DNA of 64,000 bases from Alteromonas salexigens (GCF_025628895.1 NZ_JAOTJC010000004.1:238388-302387); one strand, 5' to 3'; positions 16,347-26,711 are shown, counted from the first letter of the stretch. The notes: generated by a model not told the origin, from the letters alone. Numbers and translations are program-made.

Positions 16347-19300
16347 ATGACGCTTTCCGGCCGCCTTTCCACTCCGCTGATATACACCGCGCTGTGTGGA
16401 TGGCTTATGCTCGCCCCAATGCCCGCGATCGCGGTGACGGCTAAAGTACAGTCATTACCTGGCTGGTTATTTTCTGCGGTTTTTTGGGCGGCATCAGCAA
16501 CCCTGGTCACGCTTTTGATTCTTTGTATTAGCAACTGGCTGAGAAACCGTCACCTGCAACGGTCGTTGTCAAAGCACCAGCAACAACTCACTCAAGCCCA
16601 GGCCCAATTTGATAGCCTAGCCAGCGGCATCGTACTCTACGATCAGGACTATCGTATCCTGTACGCCAACCGGATGGCGGCTTATATACTCGGGCAGAAA
16701 GCAGAGTCGCTTGCAGGAAAGTCTGTTGACAACTACCTTCCTGAGACACTTTCCGAGCCACTTCATAAAGCGCTTCGCGGTGCTAAAGAGCAAAGTCTGC
16801 ATACTTGTTTGCCTGCCCGCAACCGTGAGTACCGGGTGCGAGTTATACCCAAATTGCCGGAACTTACTGGCTGCACCGGGCAGTTAATTTTTGACGACAT
16901 TCACAGGCTGCAGCAAAGTATTGACGATAGCCACGCGCTTCATCAGCACCTGATGACACTCTGGGACGATGAGCATATTGGCGTGATCACGGTTTGTGAC
17001 CATGACAATACCGTCACTGTCAGTCGCTGGCTCAGCAATCAGCTTAAGTCGCCCGTGACTGCGGCCGACCAACTTGTACTCATCTCTACCGAAGGGCACA
17101 AATCAACACTGCTCCGGGTTCTGGATGCCGCCCGGGAAGGTCGACACGATGCGGCTGAAATTTCCTTGCAGGGACGTGGGTGTCTCATTCCTGTGAGGCT
17201 GTCTGCATATCCGTATACCGGCCCGCACGACAGCCGTCAGCTAATACATCTGACTGTGACCAGTAAAGCTGGTGAACAAGCGCAACAGACTCAGGCGCGC
17301 CAGGCCACTCAGCGGTTTCAGGCTGTCACCTCCACACTTCCTCACGCTTGCTACCTGATAGATGCTGATCATCGCGTGCAGGAGTGTAACCGACAGTTCG
17401 CCAGTACATTCGGGCTGGATCCCATGCGCATTAAGGGCAAAGCAATCGATGAATTACCCTGCTTTGATGACGCTTTCACCGCCTTGCACACACGGCCAGC
17501 CAATATGGCCTCCTCTACTACAACCCTGCCTATCACCGTTGGCGAACAGCAAAAAACACTGCGAGTTCATACTCAAGGGATATTTGAGGACGGCATCCAG
17601 TCTGGCCTGTTAGTCATTGCTGAAGATATTTCTGAGCAGGTCAGGTTAGACAAGCAACATCAGTTATCACAGCAACGCCTGCGCGCGTTTATCGACCACG
17701 CCCCCATGGGCGTGGCGATTTTCGATGCCGAACATGCCATTGTGGAAGTAAATCAGACGCTGTCTAACCAGCTCGACACCTCTCCCAGCACCCTGTGCCA
17801 ACAGCATTTCGAAGATCTGTTTGCGAAAGATAATGAGGCCGGTGATGCGCTGCGTAAATTACAGCGTCAGGATAGGTTTGCGGAACTGCCCGTTGCCGTG
17901 CAGGGAGCAAATGGGTCCGTGTCAGCCACCATGTATGCCAGCAAAATCAGTGAGATCCCGGAACAGTTCGTGTGTTGGGTAGCAGACCGGGATGAGCAGG
18001 ACTACTTAAATAACCGCTTCGAACGATTACTGAAGTATGCAAGCATCCCGGTAGCGGTGCTGACCGAAACCGGGTTTTCACACCTCAATGCCGCCGCCTG
18101 TGCCTTTTTCGGGGTTCAGGATGAAGATGAATTACTGGGAGTTGGCCCAGATGCACCACTACTCAATGCGCCTGAACAGGATGTCAGCGCCTTAACCAGT
18201 AAACTGACTATTGCCCGCACCCACGGCCAGGTGCAAACCTTTACCTGGCAGCACCGTTATCAGAATCAGACATTGCCCAGTGAGCTAACCTTGATACCGT
18301 TAGTGCGTGACGGAGAACTGGAGTCGATTATCTGCCTGTGGGTGGATTTGCGCGCACTGGAACAAGCGAACGCGGCGCGCCAGGAAGCGGTACAGTTACG
18401 GGATGCTGCGCAACTTGAGGTCGCTGAAACCCAGCAGCAGTTGGTGTCAAGTCAGCACGAGCTATCCGCGCGGGCGGCCGTACTGGCGAAAACAGAGCAG
18501 AGCCTGGCCAGCGCCGAACAAAAGCTCAATGCCGCAGAAGATGATTTATCGGAAAAGCTGGCGACTATTACCCACCTGCAGCAGGCCCATGAGGATGTAA
18601 GCGCGCATTTAGCGAGTTTGCAGGGAGAGTATCAGGAGAACCAAGCCTTGTTGGCTGAATCTCAGCGCGCCAATAGCCAGCTGGAGGAACAATTAGCGCA
18701 ATCCAGCGCCAAGGTTGGCCGCCTGGAGGCTCAGCGCCATCAAATAGCCAACAAGCTTCAATACAGTGAGAAACAATACCGACAGGCGCAGGATCAGCTA
18801 AGCCAAAGTCGCCGCGAAACAGCGCGGTTAAAAGACGCTCAGCAGCAACAGCAAACAGAAGTGGACAGCTACCGGGATAAAATAGACGAGCTAAGGTCAT
18901 CTATTGCCGACAAAGACACTCAGTTAGCCGACGTCAGCGAACAAATTAACGCGCTGCAATTGCAACTGACCAGTTCGCAAGATACCTCAGACAAACTCAA
19001 AACGCAGCTGGACAATCAGCGCAAAGCCAGTGCTGAAGCAGAGCGTCAGCGTCGTGAAATCGAGCTGGCGTGTCGCCAAGCAGAAGCAGAATTATCAGCT
19101 AAAGCCCGTAATATTGAGCATTTACAGCATGAGATGGAAATGCTCGAAGCCATGTCGCAACAGGAAAAAGGCGACATGCAGGCGCACGCCGAACAACTGC
19201 AAAAAGAGCTGACCGCTAAACAAACCCAGCTGGAAGAAACAGCGTCTGCCCTGACTGCTATTCGCGAACAAGCGGAACAGGACAAACAAGAGAAGGCCAG

Positions 19301-21281
19301 TCATCAACAAACCCTGGAGAGACTGCAGCGGGAAATGCTAGAAGCGCAGCAACGTGCGGCCACGCAGCAAGCAGAAATGGCAGAAAGGGAAGCGCAGCGT
19401 CAGGCCGAGCATGAAGAGCTACAGCGTGCACTGCAGGAAAAACAGACTCAGTTAGCAGAAACTACTGAGAATCTTCAGGCCGCTATCGAGCAGAACCAAA
19501 CCGCCACAGATGAACAAGCCCGCCAGCAGAAAATATTGGACCAGCTGGAAGAGGAAATGCAGTCGGCCAGAGCCAATGCAGAGCTGCAGCAGCAAAAACT
19601 GGCGGCACTTAACGAAGAGCATCGGCAAGAGCATGCCCGCCTACAGGCAGAACTGAAACGAAAGCAACAGCAACTTCAGGATACTCAGACGTTCTTGCAG
19701 GATGCCAAGCAACAAACCCAAGCGGAAAAAGCCGAAAAAGCGCGCCAGCAAGCTATCTTCGATAACCTGCAACAAGAACTGCAAAACCTGGAGAGCGCCT
19801 CAGCAGCGCAGCAACAGGCTATTCAGGATACCGATGAGGCCCGGCGCGCCGAACAAGCCGAGTTGGAAAAAGCCCTGCAAAGCCGACAACAACAGCTGGA
19901 CGAAGCACAACAAGCACTACACGCCAGTCAGCGTCTGATGGAAGAGGAAAAGCAGGCGCGGCTGGCGCAGGAGGAAAAACTGGCCTCACTTGAGGCAGAA
20001 ATGTCTGCTATGCAAGCGCGGGCAACGGAACAGACGCAAGCCATGTCGGCCAGCGAGGCTGAGCGGAGCCGAGAGCAGCAAAGACTGGCTGAAGAATTAG
20101 CCAATAAGCAGGCCGAACTGGAAGCTGCTCATCAGGCTCTTCAGGATCGTGAAGCGCAGATGGAAGCAGAAAAGTTAAGCCGACAAGCCCAGCAGGACAA
20201 ACTCGAGCAACTGCAGGCCGAACTCGCGGATGTGGCCCAACGCGCTGCCAAACAACAGGAAATGATGTCTGGCAATGACGCCCAATGGCGTGAGCATCAC
20301 GAAGAAATTGAGGCGCAGAAAAAACAATTGCAGGCAGCACTGCAGCAAGCTGAATCACAGAATGCCGCTATGCAGTCGCAACTCTCGCAGAGCCGCGAGG
20401 CGTTAAGTGATGCCGAGGGCAAAGTTTCACTGACGCGCGAAGAAGAAAATAAGCTGCAGGCAGCTCTGGAATCTGCTCGCCAGGAAGCAGCCGCACTTAA
20501 TGAGCAGCTAGGCCAGCGCGAGGCACACGAGCAGCAATTGCAGGAACAAGTAGCCGCGCAACAGGCCACGCTGCACGCCCGCGAGCAGCATATTGAGGAT
20601 TTGAGCAAGCAACAGCGTGAGTTAACCGAAAAGCTTGCCGCCGTGGAAGCCGACTACGCCAAAACCCGGGCGTCGCTGAAGGAACAGGACTCCAGTCAAA
20701 GCGAGCTGAATTCTCAGCTACAGGCGCTGGAACAACAACTGCAAGAAAGTAAATCACAGCTCTCTAGCAAAGAAGCCGCATTATCTCAGGCGCAAACCCA
20801 GCTTAACGACAGCAAGAGTAAACTGGCTGAACAGGAAAAAGTCCTGGTAGATGCTCAAAAAGCCCAGCTTCATCAAGAAGCTGGTGAACGCGAACCGCAG
20901 CGAGACGTGCCCGAGTTCGCTAATTTACCCATGCCCGCAGACGCCAACGTGTGGTTTGATTTATTGCCTTATTTACAGCAACAGCAGCAAGTTGGCTCGC
21001 TGGCACAGTCGTTGACATCACTTATGGAAAACTTGTCAGCCGCAGTAGCCCAAACCGACCAGGCTGTGAACGACGGTGACACAAAAAGTATGCTATTAGC
21101 TACCCGCAAACTGACTACCGTGCTGAATACCGTTCCGGCTGAACCGCTCAATGATATGGCCACGCGATTGCAGGCCGACTGTGAAGCCAAAAATGTCGAC
21201 AACATTTCCATATTCTGGCCTATCGCCAGACAAAACTTACAAAAAACATTAAGGGTCATCTATTCACACCTGGTCAGTTAA
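16347..21281 (+). CDS. Giant membrane PAS-domain / coiled-coil protein with degenerate Hpt-like tail
   Basis: A 1644-aa protein. Residues 8-30 look like a signal sequence and 42-62 a transmembrane helix. Then come about five PAS or PAS-like domains (roughly 85-190, 200-305, 322-432, 442-550, 558-668; clear PAS starts are FDSLASGIVLYDQDYRI and FIDHAPMGVAIFDAEH). From about 668 to 1520 the sequence is an almost unbroken Gln/Glu/Ala/Leu-rich coiled coil. The last 123 residues (1522-1644) are helical and resemble an Hpt domain, but the phospho-accepting His is replaced by Arg1587 (ATRKLTT). There is no HisKA, HATPase, GGDEF, EAL or receiver domain. It has its own terminator and no co-oriented partner. 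A sensory scaffold is the likeliest role; the output is unknown. Confidence 0.8.
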   Translation: MTLSGRLSTPLIYTALCGWLMLAPMPAIAVTAKVQSLPGWLFSAVFWAASATLVTLLILCISNWLRNRHLQRSLSKHQQQLTQAQAQFDSLASGIVLYDQDYRILYANRMAAYILGQKAESLAGKSVDNYLPETLSEPLHKALRGAKEQSLHTCLPARNREYRVRVIPKLPELTGCTGQLIFDDIHRLQQSIDDSHALHQHLMTLWDDEHIGVITVCDHDNTVTVSRWLSNQLKSPVTAADQLVLISTEGHKSTLLRVLDAAREGRHDAAEISLQGRGCLIPVRLSAYPYTGPHDSRQLIHLTVTSKAGEQAQQTQARQATQRFQAVTSTLPHACYLIDADHRVQECNRQFASTFGLDPMRIKGKAIDELPCFDDAFTALHTRPANMASSTTTLPITVGEQQKTLRVHTQGIFEDGIQSGLLVIAEDISEQVRLDKQHQLSQQRLRAFIDHAPMGVAIFDAEHAIVEVNQTLSNQLDTSPSTLCQQHFEDLFAKDNEAGDALRKLQRQDRFAELPVAVQGANGSVSATMYASKISEIPEQFVCWVADRDEQDYLNNRFERLLKYASIPVAVLTETGFSHLNAAACAFFGVQDEDELLGVGPDAPLLNAPEQDVSALTSKLTIARTHGQVQTFTWQHRYQNQTLPSELTLIPLVRDGELESIICLWVDLRALEQANAARQEAVQLRDAAQLEVAETQQQLVSSQHELSARAAVLAKTEQSLASAEQKLNAAEDDLSEKLATITHLQQAHEDVSAHLASLQGEYQENQALLAESQRANSQLEEQLAQSSAKVGRLEAQRHQIANKLQYSEKQYRQAQDQLSQSRRETARLKDAQQQQQTEVDSYRDKIDELRSSIADKDTQLADVSEQINALQLQLTSSQDTSDKLKTQLDNQRKASAEAERQRREIELACRQAEAELSAKARNIEHLQHEMEMLEAMSQQEKGDMQAHAEQLQKELTAKQTQLEETASALTAIREQAEQDKQEKASHQQTLERLQREMLEAQQRAATQQAEMAEREAQRQAEHEELQRALQEKQTQLAETTENLQAAIEQNQTATDEQARQQKILDQLEEEMQSARANAELQQQKLAALNEEHRQEHARLQAELKRKQQQLQDTQTFLQDAKQQTQAEKAEKARQQAIFDNLQQELQNLESASAAQQQAIQDTDEARRAEQAELEKALQSRQQQLDEAQQALHASQRLMEEEKQARLAQEEKLASLEAEMSAMQARATEQTQAMSASEAERSREQQRLAEELANKQAELEAAHQALQDREAQMEAEKLSRQAQQDKLEQLQAELADVAQRAAKQQEMMSGNDAQWREHHEEIEAQKKQLQAALQQAESQNAAMQSQLSQSREALSDAEGKVSLTREEENKLQAALESARQEAAALNEQLGQREAHEQQLQEQVAAQQATLHAREQHIEDLSKQQRELTEKLAAVEADYAKTRASLKEQDSSQSELNSQLQALEQQLQESKSQLSSKEAALSQAQTQLNDSKSKLAEQEKVLVDAQKAQLHQEAGEREPQRDVPEFANLPMPADANVWFDLLPYLQQQQQVGSLAQSLTSLMENLSAAVAQTDQAVNDGDTKSMLLATRKLTTVLNTVPAEPLNDMATRLQADCEAKNVDNISIFWPIARQNLQKTLRVIYSHLVS

Positions 21282-21366
21282 TTCGCTGTCGGTGAAGCTT
21301 AAATCAGTGAGCAGCGCCTAATCAGCAACAAGTGAAAAAGGTCTACAATCTGATTAAATAGTAGTC

Positions 21367-21389
21367 TGGGGGTAACCCCCCATTTTTTT
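21367..21389 (+). terminator. Rho-independent terminator after the giant PAS/coiled-coil gene
   Basis: A G5/C5 stem with a three-base loop is followed by A and seven T. It separates the gene from the subtilase gene downstream. Confidence 0.75.
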
Positions 21390-21445
21390 ATGCTCCATAG
21401 TTTGTCAGTTTTAACGGGTCATCCCGACTCTCTTGGAGTAAGAAA

Positions 21446-23518
21446 ATGAAAAACCCTACTTTATCACTCAGCCTCATTGCGTCAGGACTGCTATGTTCAG
21501 GCCTTGCAAGTGCCGATGCCCTCATCGGTCCAGAACTATCTAAATCATTAGAAACACAAGCAGGTCCGTTTAATGTCATCGTTTCGATGAACGATAAACA
21601 AGACGTAAACTCAGTACTGCAATCCCTGAACGTACCTTACCTTGCGCTGCAATCAATGCCCATGGCCGGCACTACGCTCACAAAATCGCAGATTGAAGCG
21701 CTTGCTGACAATCCGTCAGTAGAAAGCATTTATGCTGACGCGCAACTGGAATATAAAAACTATACTTCGGGCCAGATTACTGGCGGTCACTATGTCCAGG
21801 ATGTCTATAACGTTACGGGATTAGGCGTGACGATTGCTGTCCTTGACTCCGGAGTGGATGCCACGCACCCCGATCTTGAATTAGGTAGTAAAACGGTAGA
21901 AAACGTAAAAATTGTCGGCGACCTGGACTTAGCAGGCGGCCGCAACGCATTTATTGAAGGTGTGCCTAACAGTGATACCAGTTCAGGCCACGGCACCCAT
22001 GTTGCCGGCACAGTGGGTGGTACTGGGGCTGTATCAGCCGATGATGAGCGTCGCCCTAATTACCATGCAGGTATTGCCCCGGATTCAAGCCTGGTTGGCC
22101 TTGGTGCGGGAGAAGGCGTGTCAATTCTTTACGCCCTGCTCGGGTTTGATTACGCCATCGCGAACCAGGATCGCCTGGACATCGATATTATTACCAATAG
22201 CTGGGGTGGCGGTGATGGCGCATCGTTCGATCCTAATAACCCTATTAATAAAGCTTCTTTTGAAGCCTATAAAAATGGCATGGTGGTCAGCTTTGCAGCC
22301 TCTAACTCAGGACCGGAAGAAGACACGCTGAACCAGTATGCAATAGCCCCATGGGTAATAAACGTGGCGGCCGGCACCAGCGATAAAACACTGGCTGATT
22401 TCTCCAGCCGCGGCGTCGCAGGCAGTGAATACAAACTCCCTGATATTACTGCGCCTGGGCAGAATATTACCTCTACCCGCGCACCAAATACCGCAATAGG
22501 CGCATTAGGTCCGGTTGCCGATCCGGATCATCCTGAATACTATGCGTACTACCATACTATCAGTGGTACCTCCATGGCGACGCCGTTTGTGGCAGGGGTA
22601 GCCGCGCTCTTACTAGAAGTAAATCCGCAGCTGTCGCCTGATCAGATTGAGCAAATTATTAAAGAAACAGCGGATCCGATGGATTATGCCCCACATGAAG
22701 TGGGTGCAGGATATATAAATGTCCGTGCCGCGGTAGAAAAAGCTGACTCTGTAATTGGTAATCGCGTCGACTTCCTTAATGGCAATACGTTGTGGGCAAG
22801 TCAGGGTAAATGGACCAGCGTTGATGATACCAGTGAGTTCCTGACCTATATCGGAAAGTGGTACGACAAAGATAATGAGCATGCATTTGAAAACACGGTG
22901 CATAAAACCAAGCGTGCGAATTCATCGTTCACTGCTACTGTCCGGGGTGATCGGGTCCGTTTGCACTTCCTGGTTAAAGACGACGAACCTGCATCGGTAG
23001 AGCTTATTTCGGATGGCCAGTCTATGGGTGTAGCCACCGTATACAGTGCCTCAGCCTCGAAAAATTCACCGGAAGATGTTGCAGTAGTATTCGATGGATT
23101 AGGTGAAGGTCTACACGACCTGGAAGTCAGAATGCTGAATAAATATATGTACTTTGATCGAATGGATGTGGACGGTACAGCCGTAGACAGCGACCTGACT
23201 TACTCTGAGCGCCAACAGGTAGATAACGGCACCATGGGTGCGTCAGCTGAGAACCTGGAAGTTCAGGAGTTCCCGCTTGAAATCACAGAAAATGATGTAA
23301 GCCTCACAACCACACTGAGCTGGTCAGGCGTTGCTGATTTAGATTTCTATCTGGTTAATCCCGCTGGTGAAGAAGTTGCCTCAAGCGCATCGCTGGAAAA
23401 CCCTGAAGTCATTCAATACTTCACTGATCAACCGGGTACTTATCAATTGCGCGTTACCGGATACATTAGCGTCGCAACCCCGTTTGAAATTACGACGGAT
23501 ATCACTACCGCGCAGTAA
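21446..23518 (+). CDS. Secreted subtilisin-family (S8) protease with I9 propeptide and PPC domain
   Basis: A 690-aa extracellular protease. The signal peptide ends near ASADA (residue 23). An inhibitor-I9 type propeptide follows (about 41-103). The S8 catalytic domain spans about 125-430, with Asp134 (VLDSGVD), His182 (GHGTHVAGT), Asn287 (AASNSGP) and Ser376 (SGTSMATPF). A beta-rich region of unknown family covers about 435-590, and a C-terminal PPC-type domain about 600-690 (LSWSGVADLDFYLVNPAGEEVASS), often removed after secretion. A GGAG lies before the ATG and a terminator follows. It probably digests environmental protein. Confidence 0.92.
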   Translation: MKNPTLSLSLIASGLLCSGLASADALIGPELSKSLETQAGPFNVIVSMNDKQDVNSVLQSLNVPYLALQSMPMAGTTLTKSQIEALADNPSVESIYADAQLEYKNYTSGQITGGHYVQDVYNVTGLGVTIAVLDSGVDATHPDLELGSKTVENVKIVGDLDLAGGRNAFIEGVPNSDTSSGHGTHVAGTVGGTGAVSADDERRPNYHAGIAPDSSLVGLGAGEGVSILYALLGFDYAIANQDRLDIDIITNSWGGGDGASFDPNNPINKASFEAYKNGMVVSFAASNSGPEEDTLNQYAIAPWVINVAAGTSDKTLADFSSRGVAGSEYKLPDITAPGQNITSTRAPNTAIGALGPVADPDHPEYYAYYHTISGTSMATPFVAGVAALLLEVNPQLSPDQIEQIIKETADPMDYAPHEVGAGYINVRAAVEKADSVIGNRVDFLNGNTLWASQGKWTSVDDTSEFLTYIGKWYDKDNEHAFENTVHKTKRANSSFTATVRGDRVRLHFLVKDDEPASVELISDGQSMGVATVYSASASKNSPEDVAVVFDGLGEGLHDLEVRMLNKYMYFDRMDVDGTAVDSDLTYSERQQVDNGTMGASAENLEVQEFPLEITENDVSLTTTLSWSGVADLDFYLVNPAGEEVASSASLENPEVIQYFTDQPGTYQLRVTGYISVATPFEITTDITTAQ

Positions 23519-23540
23519 CGACATGTAACTCTAACTAATA

Positions 23541-23566
23541 AGCCCGCTTTGGCGGGCTTTTTTTTA
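23541..23566 (+). terminator. Rho-independent terminator after the S8 protease gene
   Basis: The stem AGCCCGC/GCGGGCT with a four-base loop runs into a stretch of eight to nine T. Confidence 0.88.
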
Positions 23567-23666
23567 TGTTGTGACTCATACCACCAGTCTCTGACGCTGT
23601 ACTTTTAAGGTCACAAACCCCTGCAGGGACATTCTCCCTCATGACCAGCAATGTTTGTCCCATATA

Positions 23667-23693
23667 TAAAAAAGCCAGAGCAAAAGCTCTGGC
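23667..23693 (-). terminator. Rho-independent terminator of the GH16/TonB-receptor operon
   Basis: The perfect 8-bp stem GCCAGAGC/GCTCTGGC has a four-base loop; read on the minus strand it is followed by a T-run. It lies about 55 bp beyond the stop of the TonB-dependent receptor. Confidence 0.85.
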
Positions 23694-23722
23694 AATAACC
23701 CCCAGGGTACACAAGCCGGTGA

Positions 23723-23732
23723 GGACACCCAC
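23723..23732 (+). repeat. Solitary exact GGACACCCAC decamer
   Basis: An exact copy between the operon terminator and the receptor stop codon, so it lies in the 3' untranslated part of the receptor transcript (as its complement). Confidence 0.6.
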
Positions 23733-23747
23733 CGGCATTACAACGTG

Positions 23748-26711
23748 TTATTCGAAGATATACCGCAAGCCCAGCGCATAACGCGGACCATACTGACGGG
23801 CAAACAGGAACTGCTCTTCATAACGGCCGTATCCCTGCTCGGTCTCGTTATTCAGGTTAATTCCTTCAAAGAACACCGTCAGATCTTCTGTAATATCGTA
23901 GTGAACGCTTACGTCCCACTGGCCATAAGTGCGTGCGAACTGCGGTGGGGCATCCGAAGAGCCCTGCGATTGACCGACACCTATTAGATAGGAGTCGCGC
24001 CATGCGTACGTCACTTTCGCCGACCAGCCATGCTTTTCGTAATACAGCTGCACGTTAGCCGAGTCACTCAGGCCATTTAGCGGTGCCTGCTGAGTGAGGC
24101 TGTCTACATCAAACTCGACATCCCCATCCACAAAGGTGGCATTAGCACCGATACCAAAGCCAGACTCACCGAACAGGTGCTGCACCGCTACTTCAAAACC
24201 GTCCACCATTTTACTGTCGGTGTTGGTAGGCTGACTGATGTTCCACACAATCAACGGGTCCGAGCCATCAGGCATGATCACGCCATCGGCATTGCCATGA
24301 CCGTTCGCCAGCATCTGCTCATAAATCGCATTGCTGTCTGCCTGATCACCACGTGCCTCAATATCGGCAATGGCCTGCTGGTAGCGTGGGCCATTAAAGA
24401 TATCGTGCAAGCCTTCAATAGTGGTTTCGGTGATTTGGGTCTGGATAAAGTTGTCTACGTCTTTGCGGAAGTAACCAACCGAGGCATAGCTGCCTTCGTC
24501 GTAATAATATTCCAGCGCGAAATCGAGGTTTGTAGACTCGAACGGCAGCAGATTAGTATTCCCCTGACCACCGGTCCGTGAACCTGGCTTGGGACTGCCG
24601 CTCAACGCCCGGCCACCGGCCAGTGCGCCCAGTGGTGCACGTGAGATAGTTTTACCCCAGGAAGCACGACCAATCAGATCATCGGTAATGTCTACGCGCA
24701 CGTCGAACATAGGCAGGAATACGTCATAATCGCCTTCCGACACCAGGAAGTTGTCACTGCCACCGGTTTCATACTGCATGATCCATTCTGACGGGCTCAC
24801 CCAGTTCACCTGCTGTTCTACCCGCTGGCGCACCGTACTGGTAACTTCCGTTTCTTCATACCGCACACCCACATTCAGGGTTACCGGGAAGTCAGCCACT
24901 TCAAATTCCCAGTCAGTCTGCACATAGATGCTGTTAGTCACCTCTTCCACATAGCTTTCGCTGTCGATGCCATCAAAGTAAGCATCTGGCACATACACGT
25001 TGTCGCCCATCAATGCCTCAGTCAGGAACGCCATCTGACGCGCCACGGCCTCGTCGAAGTCATAGGTGTAATAATAAGAGGGCAGTAAGTCAGCGCCACC
25101 ACCGGCAAATTGATCAAGCAGACCCGCCGTGCTGTTAAGCGTGAACATGCTGTCCGGGAATATTTCGGTAAACGAGGGATTAAAGCCCGGGCCACCGCGC
25201 AGACCACTCCACGCCGTCGTACCACCCATGGTTTGTTCCGTGCGGGCCGCCCCGAACTTCACTTCTACCATGGGAATATCGAACGCCGAGTTATACCACT
25301 GACCGTCCAGCTGCAGCTGTTCTATTTCAGACTTACCCGGTGAATGAATAAACTGACTGAAGTTGGAATCAATTTCACCCGGTTGCAGCACCGTCGTGCC
25401 GTTCGCCCAGTTGATGTACGCGTGTGGAATTTCGCCGTTGCGATAATCATAAACTTTACTGATAAGCTGATCAGAACCCAGGATCACCTGACCGGCATTA
25501 CCGCTGCCCGGATCTGCGCCATTGTCAGCTTCGTTGCTGGAATCGTGGTAATCCAGTGAAAAAGTTAAGTCGTCACTGACCATCCACTCCACGTTAAAGC
25601 CAATAGATTCCGCATCCACTTCTGTAGTGTTCTTTGCGGCAGTAAATGAACCGTCGTTACCGGCAATATCGGCATAAACGGCGGTGCCGTTTTCGTCCAG
25701 CTCATAGCCGTTGATGTTACCGCCAAACTCATTCCAGATCCCCCAGCCAATGCTGTTGACACCGGTCACGGCGTTACTGGCGGTGTAATCTGCGGTAAAG
25801 GTCAGTGCATCCGTGGGCGCATACTGCAGGGTGACCTGCGCGTTAGTACGCTCACGCTCCACATTGTCGATGCCGTAGTTCATGTCTTTGGGGAAGAAGT
25901 GGTTACCAATACGGTTGCCTTCATCGTCCACGGCACGCGGGTCGATCACTGTGCCACTCGGTGAGTCCGGCAGTGCTACGTTCGCCTGCCAGCCCTGGAC
26001 GTTGGCCTGCTGACGCTGGAAATCCCGCTGATGGTGAGAAAATGAAACGGCCAAGCCCAGGGTGTCATCAGCAAACGTGTTGCTGTACACCGCGGCCACT
26101 TCTGGCGTTACCTCGTCACCCTCTTCCACTGAACTGTCATGAATGGCTTTACCCATTACAGAAAAACGCTGACCCGGGTTATTCAAAGGCTTGGTGGTAA
26201 CGATATTCACGTTAGCACCTAAGCCACCACTGGGCGTCGCAGCCCGTGCGGTCTTAAACACTTCCAGGGTTGAAACCCCTTCAGAAGATAAGTTTTCCAG
26301 ATTAAATGAACGGGTATAACCGGTACCCGGCATCTGACGTCCGTTCAGGGTAATCAGGTTGAACTCTGGTCCAAAGCCCCGCACGGTAATCTGACTGCCT
26401 TCACCGTTTGAACGGCTTACCGACACACCGGTAATACGCTGTAGGGACTCGGCCAGATTAGTGTCTGGAAAGCGCCCCATTTCTTCAGCAGAAATAGCGT
26501 CCATCACACCGTTGTTAGAACGTTTAATATCCATGGCTTTAATTAAACTGCCACGAATGCCTTGTACTTCAATCACCTCGACAGGTTGGGCATTATCGTT
26601 AAGGTTATCACTGTCGGTGCTTTCCTGTGCCACCGCAGAGTGGACACCGGTGCTGAGCACCACCGCCAGGGTCGCCGCCAGACGGGTTTTGGTAAATGTA
26701 TGCTGTGTCAT
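23748..26711 (-). CDS. TonB-dependent receptor, oligosaccharide-uptake type
   Basis: An outer-membrane receptor of about 987 aa. The signal peptide ends near AVAQES, followed by a TonB box (IEVQGIRGS), the plug domain (about 60-190: SAEEMGRFPDTNLAESLQRI, ITVRGFGPEFNLITLNGR) and a 22-strand barrel ending ALGLRYIFE with terminal aromatics. This plug pattern is typical of carbohydrate receptors in Alteromonadales and Xanthomonadales. The frame begins at 26726, but the Met at 26711 has the better-placed GAGA ribosome-binding site. It starts 73 bp downstream of a GH16 laminarinase, so it most likely imports laminarin-type beta-glucan oligomers. Ligand assignment is inferred from context. Confidence 0.9.
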   Translation of the reverse strand: MTQHTFTKTRLAATLAVVLSTGVHSAVAQESTDSDNLNDNAQPVEVIEVQGIRGSLIKAMDIKRSNNGVMDAISAEEMGRFPDTNLAESLQRITGVSVSRSNGEGSQITVRGFGPEFNLITLNGRQMPGTGYTRSFNLENLSSEGVSTLEVFKTARAATPSGGLGANVNIVTTKPLNNPGQRFSVMGKAIHDSSVEEGDEVTPEVAAVYSNTFADDTLGLAVSFSHHQRDFQRQQANVQGWQANVALPDSPSGTVIDPRAVDDEGNRIGNHFFPKDMNYGIDNVERERTNAQVTLQYAPTDALTFTADYTASNAVTGVNSIGWGIWNEFGGNINGYELDENGTAVYADIAGNDGSFTAAKNTTEVDAESIGFNVEWMVSDDLTFSLDYHDSSNEADNGADPGSGNAGQVILGSDQLISKVYDYRNGEIPHAYINWANGTTVLQPGEIDSNFSQFIHSPGKSEIEQLQLDGQWYNSAFDIPMVEVKFGAARTEQTMGGTTAWSGLRGGPGFNPSFTEIFPDSMFTLNSTAGLLDQFAGGGADLLPSYYYTYDFDEAVARQMAFLTEALMGDNVYVPDAYFDGIDSESYVEEVTNSIYVQTDWEFEVADFPVTLNVGVRYEETEVTSTVRQRVEQQVNWVSPSEWIMQYETGGSDNFLVSEGDYDVFLPMFDVRVDITDDLIGRASWGKTISRAPLGALAGGRALSGSPKPGSRTGGQGNTNLLPFESTNLDFALEYYYDEGSYASVGYFRKDVDNFIQTQITETTIEGLHDIFNGPRYQQAIADIEARGDQADSNAIYEQMLANGHGNADGVIMPDGSDPLIVWNISQPTNTDSKMVDGFEVAVQHLFGESGFGIGANATFVDGDVEFDVDSLTQQAPLNGLSDSANVQLYYEKHGWSAKVTYAWRDSYLIGVGQSQGSSDAPPQFARTYGQWDVSVHYDITEDLTVFFEGINLNNETEQGYGRYEEQFLFARQYGPRYALGLRYIFE

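Noticed and set aside
21695..21708. Other AAGCGCTT cores inside genes (for example in the subtilase, BON and PAS genes)
   Set aside because: They lack the outer TGT/ACA half-site bases and fall in coding sequence, so they are not counted as operators.
23535..23738. Minus-strand ORF of 67 codons between the subtilase and the TonB receptor
   Set aside because: It runs through two terminator hairpins and a decamer copy and has no start signals, so it is not a gene.
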